The notes under the pieces are model-generated. The model had not been told where the DNA came from. It did no database searches and saw only the letters and a list, made by a program, of their open reading frames with translations. 64,000 nt of DNA from Niallia sp. FSL W8-0635 (GTDB lineage: Bacteria > Bacillota > Bacilli > Bacillales > Cytobacillaceae), in assembly GCF_038007965.1 (NCBI RefSeq), contig NZ_JBBOYD010000001.1, forward strand, positions 1,032,501-1,096,500, in the 5' to 3' direction. Position 1 is the stretch's first letter, and each line of letters opens with the position of its first letter. The position numbers were made by a program, and so were the translations under genes. Shown here in pieces: positions 44,118 to 53,091 of this stretch.

Positions 44118-45389
44118 ATGAAAAAGAAAGATAGTTTTAAAGTGAAAACGCTCTTTTTAATTAGTTTGCTTATCCTAATTACTACATTAATTAGTGCATT
44201 TGTTGGCTTTTATGTCGCAAAAAATGAAAATTTAGAAACAGTAATAATCTTAATATGTGCAGTAGTTATAATTACTGTATTAAGCTCTTTTGTTTTTTAT
44301 GTACTTATGAAAGGCAAATTTAATGCAATATCCCGCCTGAATGACAAAGTAATTAAGTTGTTGGAGGGACAGCTATCGGTTGAATATAGCTACAAGTCAA
44401 AAGATGAAATCGGTCAATTAAGCCATTCTATTAATCAATTACAGGAAAAATTTTCGTTCCTGGTATCAAGCTTAAAAACAGTGAATGAAAATGGACTGGG
44501 GCAAGCTAATGACGTTTCGGTTATTGCCGAGGAAACATTGGCAAGTTCAGAGGAAATTGGAAGAGCCATGGCTGAAATTGCTGAAGGCGCCGTTAGTCAA
44601 GCGTCCGAATTAGAAGAAGTAAAAAGAGAAATTGGTAGTCTTACTAGTTCGATAGATAATATGGAAGGGAAAAATCTAATCATTAAGCAAGCGACTGAAA
44701 ATGCCCAAGAAGCATCGCATAATGGTCAAAAGACGATTAATTCGCTGAAAATATGTAATGAGAATGCAAGTAAATCGACAAATGATGTAAGTATTGGAAT
44801 CAGCAGTCTCTATCAAAAAGTACTAGATATTTCAAAAATCACTTCCACTATTAATAGAATTGCCGAACAAACAAATCTGCTCGCTCTAAATGCAAGTATT
44901 GAGGCTGCAAGAGCTGGTGAACACGGGAAAGGCTTCTCGGTTGTAGCGAATGAGGTTCGAAATTTAGCGGAAGAGACAAATTCTGCAACAAAACAAATTC
45001 AAGATATGATCCAAAATATTGAAAAAGAAATGGAAAGTACGGTTATGTCCATTTATGAAACGACAAACCAAACAGCAGAATTAGATACAGCTGTTAAGGC
45101 GACGGAAAAAGAGTTTATTGCAATTGCAGAAGCTGTTACCAATAGTATTAGAGCAGTTAAAGAAATGACAGGTGAACTAAACCGAGTTGTTGAGCAAAAT
45201 AATCATATTTCTCGTTCTATTGTTAAAGTCTCGGAAGTATCAGAGTCTGTTGCTGCAGCAGTTGAACAAATTGCATCTAGCACAGATGAACAGACCTCTG
45301 CTATTGGAAATGTGGCAAAAACAGCAGAAGTAATGAAGAGCAGTAACGAGGAATTAAAGGATTCATTATCGAACTATAATCTATCATAA
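44118..45389 (+). CDS. methyl-accepting chemotaxis protein without external sensor domain
   Basis: A 423-residue chemoreceptor. TM1 (about 11-33) and TM2 (about 40-62) are separated by only about seven residues, so there is no extracytoplasmic ligand-binding domain. A HAMP domain (about 63-115) and the long cytoplasmic coiled coil follow, with the conserved hairpin tip [35 protein letters not shown]. Methylation sites are likely in the E-rich segments around 150-175 and 380-400. It probably senses internal state, membrane state or input through another protein. The SigD-type promoter supports motility control. Confidence 0.92.
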   Translation: MKKKDSFKVKTLFLISLLILITTLISAFVGFYVAKNENLETVIILICAVVIITVLSSFVFYVLMKGKFNAISRLNDKVIKLLEGQLSVEYSYKSKDEIGQLSHSINQLQEKFSFLVSSLKTVNENGLGQANDVSVIAEETLASSEEIGRAMAEIAEGAVSQASELEEVKREIGSLTSSIDNMEGKNLIIKQATENAQEASHNGQKTINSLKICNENASKSTNDVSIGISSLYQKVLDISKITSTINRIAEQTNLLALNASIEAARAGEHGKGFSVVANEVRNLAEETNSATKQIQDMIQNIEKEMESTVMSIYETTNQTAELDTAVKATEKEFIAIAEAVTNSIRAVKEMTGELNRVVEQNNHISRSIVKVSEVSESVAAAVEQIASSTDEQTSAIGNVAKTAEVMKSSNEELKDSLSNYNLS

Positions 45390-45393
45390 TGAT

Positions 45394-45435
45394 AAAGCCT
45401 TTGTTTCTAATATAGAGAAGCAAAGGCTTTTTTAT
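45394..45435 (+). terminator. intrinsic terminator after the chemoreceptor
   Basis: AAAGCCTTTG / CAAAGGCTTT with a T6 run, directly after the stop codon. Confidence 0.9.
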
Positions 45436-45643
45436 ATAGGTAGAATAGAATGGTGTTTTTCTATAAATAAAGAAAAGTATGCATTATAGTTTTTCTCGTA
45501 AAACTATAATGATGATTGTAAGCGAATGAACATTAAATAATTTTGAGTATCTAATAGTTTTAAATTGATATTTATACAAAGGAAGCTTATAATATTTATA
45601 GTGGTGTAAAATTACACATAACTAATAAGGGAATGAAGAAACT

Positions 45644-46096
45644 TTGACTAGAGAAGAAATTATTGAGAGTGTATCAGAAAAGATGAGATTAATACGCACA
45701 GAAGCGGGATATACCCAAGATAAGATGGCCGAGGTTATTGGTTTATCAAAAAAGACCTTGGTGCAAATTGAGAAAGGTAGACTATATGCAGGTTGGTCTA
45801 CTGTAGTAGCAGTTTGCTCGCTTTTTAGAGAGACAGAAACGGTTCGGTTTTTATTCGGCAATGAACCATTAGAGGTATTAGAAACCGTCGCTCGTGATGG
45901 GATGGATTATCGAAAAGAAAAAACCTTGGGTGGAAAAGTATGGTGGAGAGAATTAGAAAAAAAGAATGGATTTATTCTGCAACAGAATATTATTAGTCAG
46001 CATTTTCGAATTATTGACGAGGACCATTTTCGAATCTTCTCTAGCTTTGAAGAAAAAGAATCAAAAGATCGTTTTAAAGAACTTACCGGCGCATAA
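45644..46096 (+). CDS. Xre-family regulator (150 aa)
   Basis: A 150-residue protein with an Xre helix-turn-helix at residues about 13-65 (MRLIRTEAGYTQDKMAEVIGLSKKTLVQIEKGR) and a C-terminal half of unknown fold with GGKVWWRELEKKNGFILQQNIISQHFRIID, a pattern I have seen in a Bacillus family of stand-alone regulators. The start is TTG 45644 with AAGGGAATGAAG upstream. It ends at a branched hairpin and does not obviously share an operon with the MFS gene. Confidence 0.8.
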   Translation: MTREEIIESVSEKMRLIRTEAGYTQDKMAEVIGLSKKTLVQIEKGRLYAGWSTVVAVCSLFRETETVRFLFGNEPLEVLETVARDGMDYRKEKTLGGKVWWRELEKKNGFILQQNIISQHFRIIDEDHFRIFSSFEEKESKDRFKELTGA

Positions 46097-46113
46097 TAAA
46101 TCATGCATAATTT

Positions 46114-46180
46114 AGGCTGTCCTATGAGTGTTAGTTTTTAATGAAAAGACTAACTATTTAACAAGGGCTGCCTATTTTTG
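46114..46180 (+). terminator. branched terminator-like structure
   Basis: Outer stem AGGCTGTCCT / AGGGCTGCCT (one mismatch, one G-T) encloses an inner GTTAGT / ACTAAC hairpin; followed by ATTTTTG. It lies 18 bases after the Xre gene. Confidence 0.55.
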
Positions 46181-46241
46181 TGCTGTTTTTTAGGAAATCA
46201 CTTATTAATCTTAAAATGAAATTTTTGAATGGGTACATGAG

Positions 46242-46589
46242 GTGAGGAAAAACAACAAAGGAAAACATTGGTTGAAATGCTATACAGGTTTAAGAGAAGA
46301 GCGTCTCAGTTCCCAAAAGACCATCAACGAGGAGGAAAAGGTAACAGAGAGGGGAGCGCTTAACATCAACCAAGCGAAAAAGGGAATCAGTATCGCCCTC
46401 AGCCCGGAGTACATTTTCATTACAATCAAAGAGCCAGGCGCTCCCTTTCATAAGGAAGACAATTTGCTATCAGACTTTATAATGGAATTTATTTCCGTCT
46501 ATAGGCGGAACGAGAAACCATCCCATGTATGTTCATTATCTATAGGAAGAAAGATAGAATTAGCTCATCAACTAAAGGATGAGGGATAA
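46242..46589 (+). CDS. doubtful hypothetical ORF before the MFS gene
   Basis: An open frame of 115 codons from GTG 46242 that ends 3 bases before the MFS transporter start and supplies that gene's GATGAGGGA ribosome binding site. Base composition is less AT-rich than the neighbours, no family is recognised, and the frame runs through TCCGTCTATAGGCGGA at 46496, a copy of the dispersed intergenic repeat. A real gene that took up a repeat, a decayed gene, or chance are all possible. A shorter version from ATG 46482 would give 35 residues. Confidence 0.3.
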   Translation: MRKNNKGKHWLKCYTGLREERLSSQKTINEEEKVTERGALNINQAKKGISIALSPEYIFITIKEPGAPFHKEDNLLSDFIMEFISVYRRNEKPSHVCSLSIGRKIELAHQLKDEG

Positions 46590-46592
46590 TAA

Positions 46593-47882
46593 ATGAAAAA
46601 ATTCACAGAAATTTTCAAAAACGCGAGCTTCACCAGATTATTTATTGCCAATGTCACATCACAAATGGGGAGTGTTATTGGTTTAACTGCTTTTATGTTT
46701 TATATTCTCGATCGTTTCTCGGAGCAGCCAGCATATGCTACGGTTACGGAGTTAATGTTTTCCTTGCCAACGTTAGCAGTATTTTTTCTTGTTGGAGTAG
46801 TAGCTGACCGACTAGATCGTCAGAAGATTGCTTATCATTGTGAGATGATTGCAGCAGCCATGTCGCTATGCTTATTAGCAGCAGTTTCTACTGGGTGGAT
46901 GCCACTGATCTTTTTAACATTATTTATTAGAAGTGCTGTCCAGAAATTCTTTTTTCCTGCAGAACAGGGTATTCTTCAAGGCGTATTAAGAAAAGAGGAC
47001 TATACAACCGCAGCAGGACTTAATCAATTTGTTAATAGTGTCTTTATGCTATTTGGTAATGCGATTGGTATATTTGTTTATTGGACTTTAGGGGTTTATG
47101 GAGCAATATTAGTAGATGTAGTTACTTTAACGATAAGTGGACTTCTTATTAAATCCATGAAACTGAAGGAAAGTGTTCGTCAGCCAAATGGAAAACATTC
47201 CATAAAGGATTTAAACATTCGATTTATATGGAATGACTTTATGATTGGTTTAAAGTACATATTGTCAAATAAATTATTAGTGGCATTAATATATGGATTT
47301 ATTGCCTTTGGAATTGTAAACGGTGGATTTAGTGTGATGCAAGTATTTATTTTGAAATATAAATTGGCTCCTGATAATTATGAACAAGTGTCCATTTATT
47401 TAGGAATTGTCTTTGGAGTAGGAGTAATGATTGGCAGCTTCCTTTCTTCTCTTCTTACACAAAAGGTAAAATTATTTAAGCTGATTATAATAGGGGCATT
47501 TTATATTGCAATAATGACAATTTTAGCATCTTATGCAACAAATGTAGTTCTCTTTTTAACAATTTGTTTCTTCTTAGCATTAGGGTTACCGATGATAAAT
47601 ATTGCGATTGGTGGATGGATGCCTACAATTATTGAGCCGAAAATGATGGGAAGGGTACAAGGCTGGATTACCCCACTAATGATGCTTTCACAGTCGATTA
47701 CGCTTGGGATTATATCAATCGGCTATCCTAAATGGTTCTCTATAGAGATTATTTATTGGTTTGTTGGCATATGTTTTCTTATAGTAGGTGGCTATTATAG
47801 TTTCGTATTACCAAGATTAGCAAGAGAAAAAGAAGCACAGGAAGAGTTAGCTGGAAAAAAAGAGGTTCAATTGAATTATTAA
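46593..47882 (+). CDS. MFS transporter, DHA3/macrolide efflux type
   Basis: A 429-residue secondary transporter with 12 predicted helices. The layout with LFIANVTSQMGSVIGLTAFMFYIL, GVVADRLDRQK after helix 2 (motif A), FFFPAEQGILQGVL and a second-half repeat fits the DHA3 drug/proton antiporters and enterobactin-exporter-like proteins. The substrate is unknown. The ATG follows GATGAGGGATAATAA. It lies upstream of the bmr locus, on the same strand, but the attenuator leader has its own promoter. Confidence 0.88.
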   Translation: MKKFTEIFKNASFTRLFIANVTSQMGSVIGLTAFMFYILDRFSEQPAYATVTELMFSLPTLAVFFLVGVVADRLDRQKIAYHCEMIAAAMSLCLLAAVSTGWMPLIFLTLFIRSAVQKFFFPAEQGILQGVLRKEDYTTAAGLNQFVNSVFMLFGNAIGIFVYWTLGVYGAILVDVVTLTISGLLIKSMKLKESVRQPNGKHSIKDLNIRFIWNDFMIGLKYILSNKLLVALIYGFIAFGIVNGGFSVMQVFILKYKLAPDNYEQVSIYLGIVFGVGVMIGSFLSSLLTQKVKLFKLIIIGAFYIAIMTILASYATNVVLFLTICFFLALGLPMINIAIGGWMPTIIEPKMMGRVQGWITPLMMLSQSITLGIISIGYPKWFSIEIIYWFVGICFLIVGGYYSFVLPRLAREKEAQEELAGKKEVQLNY

Positions 47883-47909
47883 TTTCTTTTGTTTTCGAAA
47901 TATTTGCAA

Positions 47910-47938
47910 TTGACTTTATAAAAACTACGTGTTAATCT
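47910..47938 (+). promoter_or_regulatory. likely promoter of the bmr leader
   Basis: TTGACT at 47910-47915 and TAATCT at 47933-47938 with a 17-base spacer, 42 bases before the leader peptide start. The -35 is good and the -10 is weak. Confidence 0.5.
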
Positions 47939-47970
47939 TCTTTTATATTGGAAAATAAATGTAGAGAGGT

Positions 47971-48095
47971 GGGGTTACCGATGAGAAGATTAAATAGATG
48001 TTATTTATTTACAACTTCATATTTTGGTAACCTTCCCCTTTCTTCTCGATAATTTTTTGCACAGAATAGCTGGTTGCCATTATAGGTAACCTGTG
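47971..48095 (+). promoter_or_regulatory. bmr attenuator: alternating complementary segments
   Basis: Four mutually complementary segments: GGTTACC at 47973-47979 (in the leader ribosome binding region), GGTAACC at 48026-48032 (inside the leader ORF, followed by TTCCCC that pairs with GGGG at 47971), GGTTGCC at 48072-48078 and GGTAACC at 48085-48091. Segments 1-2 can pair and hide the leader start; 3-4 can pair inside an outer CACAG/CTGTG stem; 2-3 is the alternative. This is the classic arrangement of ribosome-dependent attenuation. Confidence 0.65.
47981..48052 (+). CDS. leader peptide of the bmr attenuator (23 aa)
   Basis: A 23-codon ORF opening MRRLNRCYLFTTSYFGN with a GAGAGGTGGGG ribosome binding site. 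Its position before alternating hairpins and a strong terminator, ahead of a BmrCD-type exporter, parallels the B. subtilis bmrB-bmrCD leader, where translation of bmrB controls readthrough. The sequence and length differ from what I recall of BmrB. Ribosome stalling on this ORF, for example by translation-targeting drugs, would free downstream segments to re-pair. Confidence 0.7.
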   Translation: MRRLNRCYLFTTSYFGNLPLSSR

Positions 48096-48111
48096 TATTT
48101 TTCTGTCATCA

Positions 48112-48150
48112 AGAGATAGGTCGCCTGGTTGCGGCCTGTCTCTTTTTTTT
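48112..48150 (+). terminator. attenuator terminator before bmrCD
   Basis: AGAGATAGGTCGC / GCGGCCTGTCTCT, 13 bp with two wobble pairs, a 6-base loop and a T8 run. It is 168 bases before bmrC and would stop transcription unless antiterminated. Confidence 0.88.
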
Positions 48151-48221
48151 GTGGGAAAATATGGAGTGTGGAAGGGATAAAGCATTTATTTTCTAATGAA
48201 ATAGTGAGGGAGGAAAAATCA

Positions 48222-48278
48222 ATGATTGTACTAGTTAAAGAAACAAGAAATGCATTAAAGGATCTAGAAAGTGGTTAG
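48222..48278 (+). CDS. possible second small ORF upstream of bmrC (18 aa)
   Basis: A short ORF (MIVLVKETRNALKDLESG) with a near-perfect GTGAGGGAGGAAAAATC ribosome binding site, stronger than that of bmrC itself. It lies after the attenuator terminator and 40 bases before bmrC. It may be a second regulatory peptide or a translational enhancer. No homologue is claimed. Confidence 0.45.
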   Translation: MIVLVKETRNALKDLESG

Positions 48279-48318
48279 TAATAGTAAGCAAGCAGATAGA
48301 GAGACAGGGGATGAGTGA

Positions 48319-50079
48319 ATGTTTTCCATTTTTTTTAAATTGAAATGGTTTTTTAAAGAGCATTGGAAGAGTTACACGATAGCGATTATTCTGTTAATTT
48401 TTGTCGGATTTATTGAAGTACTGCCGCCAAGAATTTTAGGAATGTTTATCGATGAACTAACGATTGGATCATTAACGAGCAATAAAACAATGATGTATAT
48501 ATTTGTTGTTTCAGGAATCACGATTAGTACGTATATTATCACTTATTTTTGGATGTATAAGCTATTTGGTGGAGCAAATATCTTAGAATTGAAACTAAGA
48601 AGCAAATTTATGAATCACCTATTAAAAATGACCCCAACCTTTTTTGAAAAAAATAAAACAGGTGATTTAATGGCAAGAGCAACCAATGATTTAAAGGCAG
48701 TGTCGGTTACTGCTGGATTTGGGATTTTAACATTGGTTGATTCTACGATATTTATGCTGACTATTTTAATTACGATGGTCATTACAGTAAGCTGGAAATT
48801 AACACTTGCAGCGATTCTTCCACTTCCTATAATGGCAGTAATCATGAAAATATATGGGGAAAGAATTCATAAGCGGTTTATGGAAGCACAAGATGCTTTT
48901 GGTGATATGAATGATAGTGTATTACAGTCTATTTCAGGAGTACGCGTGATTCGTGCGTATGTATTAGAAAAAGAAGAAGAAAAACAATTTCATCATTTCA
49001 CAGAAGATGTATTCAAAAAGAACTTACGTGTTGCTAAAATAGATTCTTTATTCGATCCTACTATACGGATTCTTGTTGGGTTAAGCTATTTAATCGGGCT
49101 TGGCTATGGTGCTTATTTAGTATTCCAGCAACAGTTAACGATTGGGCAGCTTGTTACATTTAATGTGTATTTAGGAATGATTGTTTGGCCAATGTTTGCA
49201 GTAGGGGAATTAATGAATATCATGCAGCGCGGGAATGCTTCTTTAGATCGGGTGCAGGAAACATTAGATTACAAAGCGGATGTCTTCAGTCCGGAAAGTG
49301 GAAATGGAGTGGGGGTTCCAGAAATTATCCAATTAAAGGATGTACGTTTTCAATACCCATCATCTAAACAAGAAAATCTTCATGATGTTTATTTAACAAT
49401 CAGAAGAGGCGAAACTGTTGGGATCGTTGGTAAAACAGGAAGCGGAAAAACGACAATTATAAAGCAGCTTCTTAGAGAATATCCAAAAGGAGAAGGGAAG
49501 CTTGAGATTAACGGGAATAGCATTGATTCCATTGATTTACATACATTAAGAGGTTGGATTGGCTATGTTCCCCAAGATCATGTTCTTTTTTCAAAAACAG
49601 TGAGAGAAAATATCTTATTTGGAAAAGAAGGTGCTACCGAAGAGGAATTGGAGGAAGCGATTAGACTTGCTTCTTTTAAACAGGATATAGAAATGCTTCC
49701 AGAAGGTTTAGAGACACTTGTGGGGGAAAAAGGAGTCGCGTTGTCTGGCGGACAAAAGCAACGTATATCGATTGCTAGAGCTCTTATCCGTAAACCGGAA
49801 ATTTTAATATTAGATGATTCTTTATCAGCTGTAGATGCAAAAACAGAGCAAAGGATTATTACGAATATAAAGCAGGAAAGACAAGCGAAAACAACGATTA
49901 TTACTACCCATCGAATGACAGCTGTTCAGCATGCTGATCATATTATTGTAATGGAAGATGGACATATTACGGAGCATGGGACGCATGAGGAATTAATGAA
50001 AAAGAATGGATGGTATAAAGAACAGTATGTAACGCAACAAACGAAAGTGGACACTGGAGAGGTGGAGGTGAAAGCATGA
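48319..50079 (+). CDS. bmrC: heterodimeric multidrug ABC exporter subunit BmrC
   Basis: A 586-residue half-transporter: six membrane helices (1-310), then an ATPase domain with Walker A GKTGSGKTT, signature LSGGQKQRISIARAL and Walker B ILILDDSLSAVD. D500 replaces the catalytic glutamate, giving the degenerate ATP site known for BmrC. Length matches B. subtilis BmrC (YheI). With BmrD it forms an exporter for drugs and dyes in the cytoplasmic membrane. The stop overlaps the bmrD start (ATGA), and the attenuator upstream points to induction by translation inhibitors. Confidence 0.92.
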   Translation: MFSIFFKLKWFFKEHWKSYTIAIILLIFVGFIEVLPPRILGMFIDELTIGSLTSNKTMMYIFVVSGITISTYIITYFWMYKLFGGANILELKLRSKFMNHLLKMTPTFFEKNKTGDLMARATNDLKAVSVTAGFGILTLVDSTIFMLTILITMVITVSWKLTLAAILPLPIMAVIMKIYGERIHKRFMEAQDAFGDMNDSVLQSISGVRVIRAYVLEKEEEKQFHHFTEDVFKKNLRVAKIDSLFDPTIRILVGLSYLIGLGYGAYLVFQQQLTIGQLVTFNVYLGMIVWPMFAVGELMNIMQRGNASLDRVQETLDYKADVFSPESGNGVGVPEIIQLKDVRFQYPSSKQENLHDVYLTIRRGETVGIVGKTGSGKTTIIKQLLREYPKGEGKLEINGNSIDSIDLHTLRGWIGYVPQDHVLFSKTVRENILFGKEGATEEELEEAIRLASFKQDIEMLPEGLETLVGEKGVALSGGQKQRISIARALIRKPEILILDDSLSAVDAKTEQRIITNIKQERQAKTTIITTHRMTAVQHADHIIVMEDGHITEHGTHEELMKKNGWYKEQYVTQQTKVDTGEVEVKA

Positions 50080-52088
50080 CGACAGGAAAACGATTATTTC
50101 GCTATGCCTTAAGCTTTAAAGGTATTATTTTTGCAGCATTACTCATGCTGACAATTGCTGTTATCGCCGACCTTGCAGGACCTTTTGTTGCAAAAAAAGT
50201 AATCGATGATCATATAACAGGAATTGAGTCCCTTTGGTATCAAACAGAAGCAACTAGCGATGCAGTAGCTTATAACGGGAATTTCTACAAAAAAGCAGCC
50301 TATCTAGAAACGGATGACGTAAGGCTAGCAGAGGCTAGAATACTTCAGGTTGGCAGGCAGTTTCTTTTTGTAGATGGAACGATTTCCTTTGATGGAAGTC
50401 GACAATTTACGGATGGCATATTAACGATTAGTAGAGAGGGAGAAAGAGCAACCTATCCTGCAACTGCTTTAACTCGTACCGAAGTATTTGATTTTTATAA
50501 GCCAGAGATTACACCTATTTTAAAGCTTTTATCTTTTTATTTTGGATTAGTTATTATTTCTGCCATTTTTCAATATGGTCAGCATTATCTATTGCAAAAG
50601 TCAGCCAATCGAATTATACAAAAAATGCGAGAAGATGTATTTGCTCAAATTCAACGGTTGCCAATCAAATACTTTGATAATCTACCTGCTGGTAAAGTAG
50701 TTGCCAGAGTAACAAATGATACTGAGGCAATTAGGGAGCTATATGTAACCGTTCTTTCGAATTTCTTTTCAAGTGGAATTAATATTATCGGAATTTACAT
50801 TGCCCTATTTATATTGAATCCGCCACTTGCATCGATATGTTTACTACTTCTTCCCATTTTATATGGATGGATGATTGGCTATCGCAAATTTGCTTCTCGT
50901 TATAATCATGTTATTCGTGCCAAAATCAGTGATATTAATGGAATGGTGAACGAATCGATTCAAGGAATGCATATCATTCAGGCATTTGGCAAAGAAAAGC
51001 AAACAAGACAAGAATTTGAGCATTTAAATAAGGAGCATTTTCGCTTTCAAAATAAGATGCTTAATTTAAATAGTCTCACTTCTCACAATCTCGTGAATGT
51101 ATTAAGAAACATTGTATTTGTCGTGTTTATCTGGTATGTTGCTGGTCAATCTTTAACGGCAACAACAGCACTTTCTCTCGGGATGCTCTACGCTTTTGTT
51201 GATTATATTAATCGACTCTTTCAACCAGTACAGGGGATTGTCAATCAATTGGCTAATTTAGAGCAAGCCCTTGTTGCAGGGGAACGTGTCTTTGAATTAT
51301 TAGATGAAGATGGAATAGATGTGAAGGATGTTACACTCGAACGCTATAAAGGGAATGTAACGTTTGATCAAGTAAACTTTGCCTATAAAGAGAATGATTA
51401 TGTTTTGAAAAATATCTCTTTTGAAGCAAAGCAAGGAGAAACAGTTGCTTTAGTTGGGCACACAGGATCTGGAAAAAGTTCCATTATGAATCTTTTGTTC
51501 CGTTTCTATGATATTCAATCAGGGAAGATTACGATAGATGGAAAAGATATTATGTCTATTTCCAAGCAAGATCTTCGCAAATATATGGGGATTGTTCTTC
51601 AGGATCCATTTCTCTTTACTGGTACAATTGCCTCCAATGTAACTTTAAATGACCCATCTATATCAAGAGAAACGGTGGAGAAAGCATTAAAGGATGTAGG
51701 GGCAGACAGGGTATTAAAGCATTTAGAAAAAGGATACGATGAGCCAGTAATTGAAAAGGGAAGTACGCTTTCCAGCGGGCAAAGACAGCTAATTTCCTTT
51801 GCCAGAGCACTTGCTTTTGATCCAGCGATTCTTATTTTAGATGAGGCAACAAGTAGTATCGATACCGAAACAGAACAAATCATTCAACATGCGATGGAAG
51901 TACTGAAGGAAGGTAGAACAACCTTTATCATTGCTCACCGGCTATCAACGATTCGGAATGCTGATCAAATTATCGTGCTTGATCATGGTGAGATAATCGA
52001 AAAAGGCAACCACGATGAATTGATGGATAGAAAAGGGAAGTATTATCAGATGTACCAACTTCAACAGGGAGAGAGTTTAGTAAGTTAA
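50076..52088 (+). CDS. bmrD: heterodimeric multidrug ABC exporter subunit BmrD
   Basis: A 670-residue partner of BmrC with six membrane helices and an insertion of roughly 100 residues between helices 1 and 2 (about 45-145), an extracytoplasmic domain characteristic of BmrD-type subunits. The ATPase domain has GHTGSGKSSIMN, signature LSSGQRQLISFARAL (SSGQ in place of SGGQ) and the canonical Walker B plus catalytic glutamate ILILDEATSSID. The intact glutamate here with D500 in BmrC leaves one competent ATP site. It begins within the last codons of bmrC. Confidence 0.92.
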   Translation: MTTGKRLFRYALSFKGIIFAALLMLTIAVIADLAGPFVAKKVIDDHITGIESLWYQTEATSDAVAYNGNFYKKAAYLETDDVRLAEARILQVGRQFLFVDGTISFDGSRQFTDGILTISREGERATYPATALTRTEVFDFYKPEITPILKLLSFYFGLVIISAIFQYGQHYLLQKSANRIIQKMREDVFAQIQRLPIKYFDNLPAGKVVARVTNDTEAIRELYVTVLSNFFSSGINIIGIYIALFILNPPLASICLLLLPILYGWMIGYRKFASRYNHVIRAKISDINGMVNESIQGMHIIQAFGKEKQTRQEFEHLNKEHFRFQNKMLNLNSLTSHNLVNVLRNIVFVVFIWYVAGQSLTATTALSLGMLYAFVDYINRLFQPVQGIVNQLANLEQALVAGERVFELLDEDGIDVKDVTLERYKGNVTFDQVNFAYKENDYVLKNISFEAKQGETVALVGHTGSGKSSIMNLLFRFYDIQSGKITIDGKDIMSISKQDLRKYMGIVLQDPFLFTGTIASNVTLNDPSISRETVEKALKDVGADRVLKHLEKGYDEPVIEKGSTLSSGQRQLISFARALAFDPAILILDEATSSIDTETEQIIQHAMEVLKEGRTTFIIAHRLSTIRNADQIIVLDHGEIIEKGNHDELMDRKGKYYQMYQLQQGESLVS

Positions 52089-52140
52089 GGCTTTAGCCGA
52101 GAACCATCGTGACTTCAGTCGTGGGTGTTGACTAAGTTAA
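52083..52140 (+). mobile_element. possible solo right end of an IS200/IS605-type element
   Basis: Right at the bmrD stop begins GGCTTTAGCCGAGAACC then ATCGTGACTTCAGTCGTGGG. This resembles the structured 3' tails of tnpB-bearing IS200/IS605 elements in Bacilli (GGCTTTAGCC hairpin, then a GTGAC-TTCA-GTC-type hairpin). No transposase or tnpB is present, so it would be a remnant. The recognition is from memory. Confidence 0.35.
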
Positions 52141-52166
52141 AGAAATCAATTAAAAGCATTAGATGT

Positions 52167-52217
52167 ACCGAAAGCATACCAAAGTAGTTAATGGCATGCT
52201 TTCGGTGTTTTTTTTTG
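52167..52217. terminator. terminator after bmrD
   Basis: ACCGAAAGCAT / ATGCTTTCGGT 11-bp perfect stem with an 18-base loop and a T9 run. It separates bmrD from the convergent esterase gene. Confidence 0.85.
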
Positions 52218-52221
52218 TAAA

Positions 52222-53043
52222 TTAATCTATCTTCTTATCATTCAAAAAGGCAATCGTTTTATTGATAAGTGGTAGGAGGACAGTAAGATGATCTTCATTT
52301 TTGAATTCATGAAAGAAGTGCTCGAATGCTTTTCCATGATAATTTGCTAATTTATTAGAGAGAACAATTGCTTTTTGATGCATATTTGTAAAATGTGATT
52401 TCTCCTTTTCCCCGACAGTTAGGAGTAATTTACTTGATTCGATCCTGTTTAATCTTTCTGGGAAAACATGTAGCTTTTTTAATAAAGCTTCCTCATTCCA
52501 ATGAATAGATGGACTACTTGCAATATAATATTGAAAGGAAGAAGGGTTAGTAAATAAGGCAAAAAGAACAAAAAGTCCTCCAAGTGAATGACCAACAATC
52601 ATTTGCTTTTTTGTGTTTATAGGAATGTTCTGTTCCACAATCGGTTTTAATTTTTCCTCCAAAAAGAATAGAAAATTTTCGCCGCCACCATGGGGAGGCC
52701 ATTCAGCTCCTTGGGGGTTTTTAGGAAGTTTTTTTTGATCAGAATCAAACGTAAAGTCGAGATATCTTTCCGTGCTATATGGCTCAGTCGTTTCATAGCC
52801 TATTCCAATGAGTACAGCAGGATGCATGCCTGTTTTTGCTGATGTTTTAGTCTGTAAACGAATATTTTCTACAAAGCTTCCAAAGTTAGCATTCCCATCC
52901 AAAAGATAAATGACAGGAAATCCATTTTGGGGAGTAGGAGTATTCGGGATATAAACAAAAATTTTATACAGTCTATTGTCCTTGCTTGGACATGTCCAAA
53001 TTTCTGTATTTGGAATATAAAAGTTCTCTTTCGATTTAATCAA
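52222..53043 (-). CDS. besA: siderophore esterase, BesA-like alpha/beta hydrolase
   Basis: A 273-residue alpha/beta hydrolase of the putative esterase (Esterase D/IroE/BesA) family. YKIFVYIPNTPTPQNGFPVIYLLDGNANF, the nucleophile in VGHSLGGLFVLFALF and the histidine in NEDHLTVLLPLI are in place. Beside btr and feuABC, it probably hydrolyses the trilactone of ferric bacillibactin to release iron in the cytoplasm, as B. subtilis BesA (YbbA) does. TTG start at 53043 with GGTGGAG. It diverges from btr across a perfect Fur box. Confidence 0.82.
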   Translation of the reverse strand: MIKSKENFYIPNTEIWTCPSKDNRLYKIFVYIPNTPTPQNGFPVIYLLDGNANFGSFVENIRLQTKTSAKTGMHPAVLIGIGYETTEPYSTERYLDFTFDSDQKKLPKNPQGAEWPPHGGGENFLFFLEEKLKPIVEQNIPINTKKQMIVGHSLGGLFVLFALFTNPSSFQYYIASSPSIHWNEEALLKKLHVFPERLNRIESSKLLLTVGEKEKSHFTNMHQKAIVLSNKLANYHGKAFEHFFHEFKNEDHLTVLLPLINKTIAFLNDKKID

Positions 53044-53091
53044 AGGGCATCTCCACCTATTTCATTGTATATAGTAATTTGGTAAAATAGA

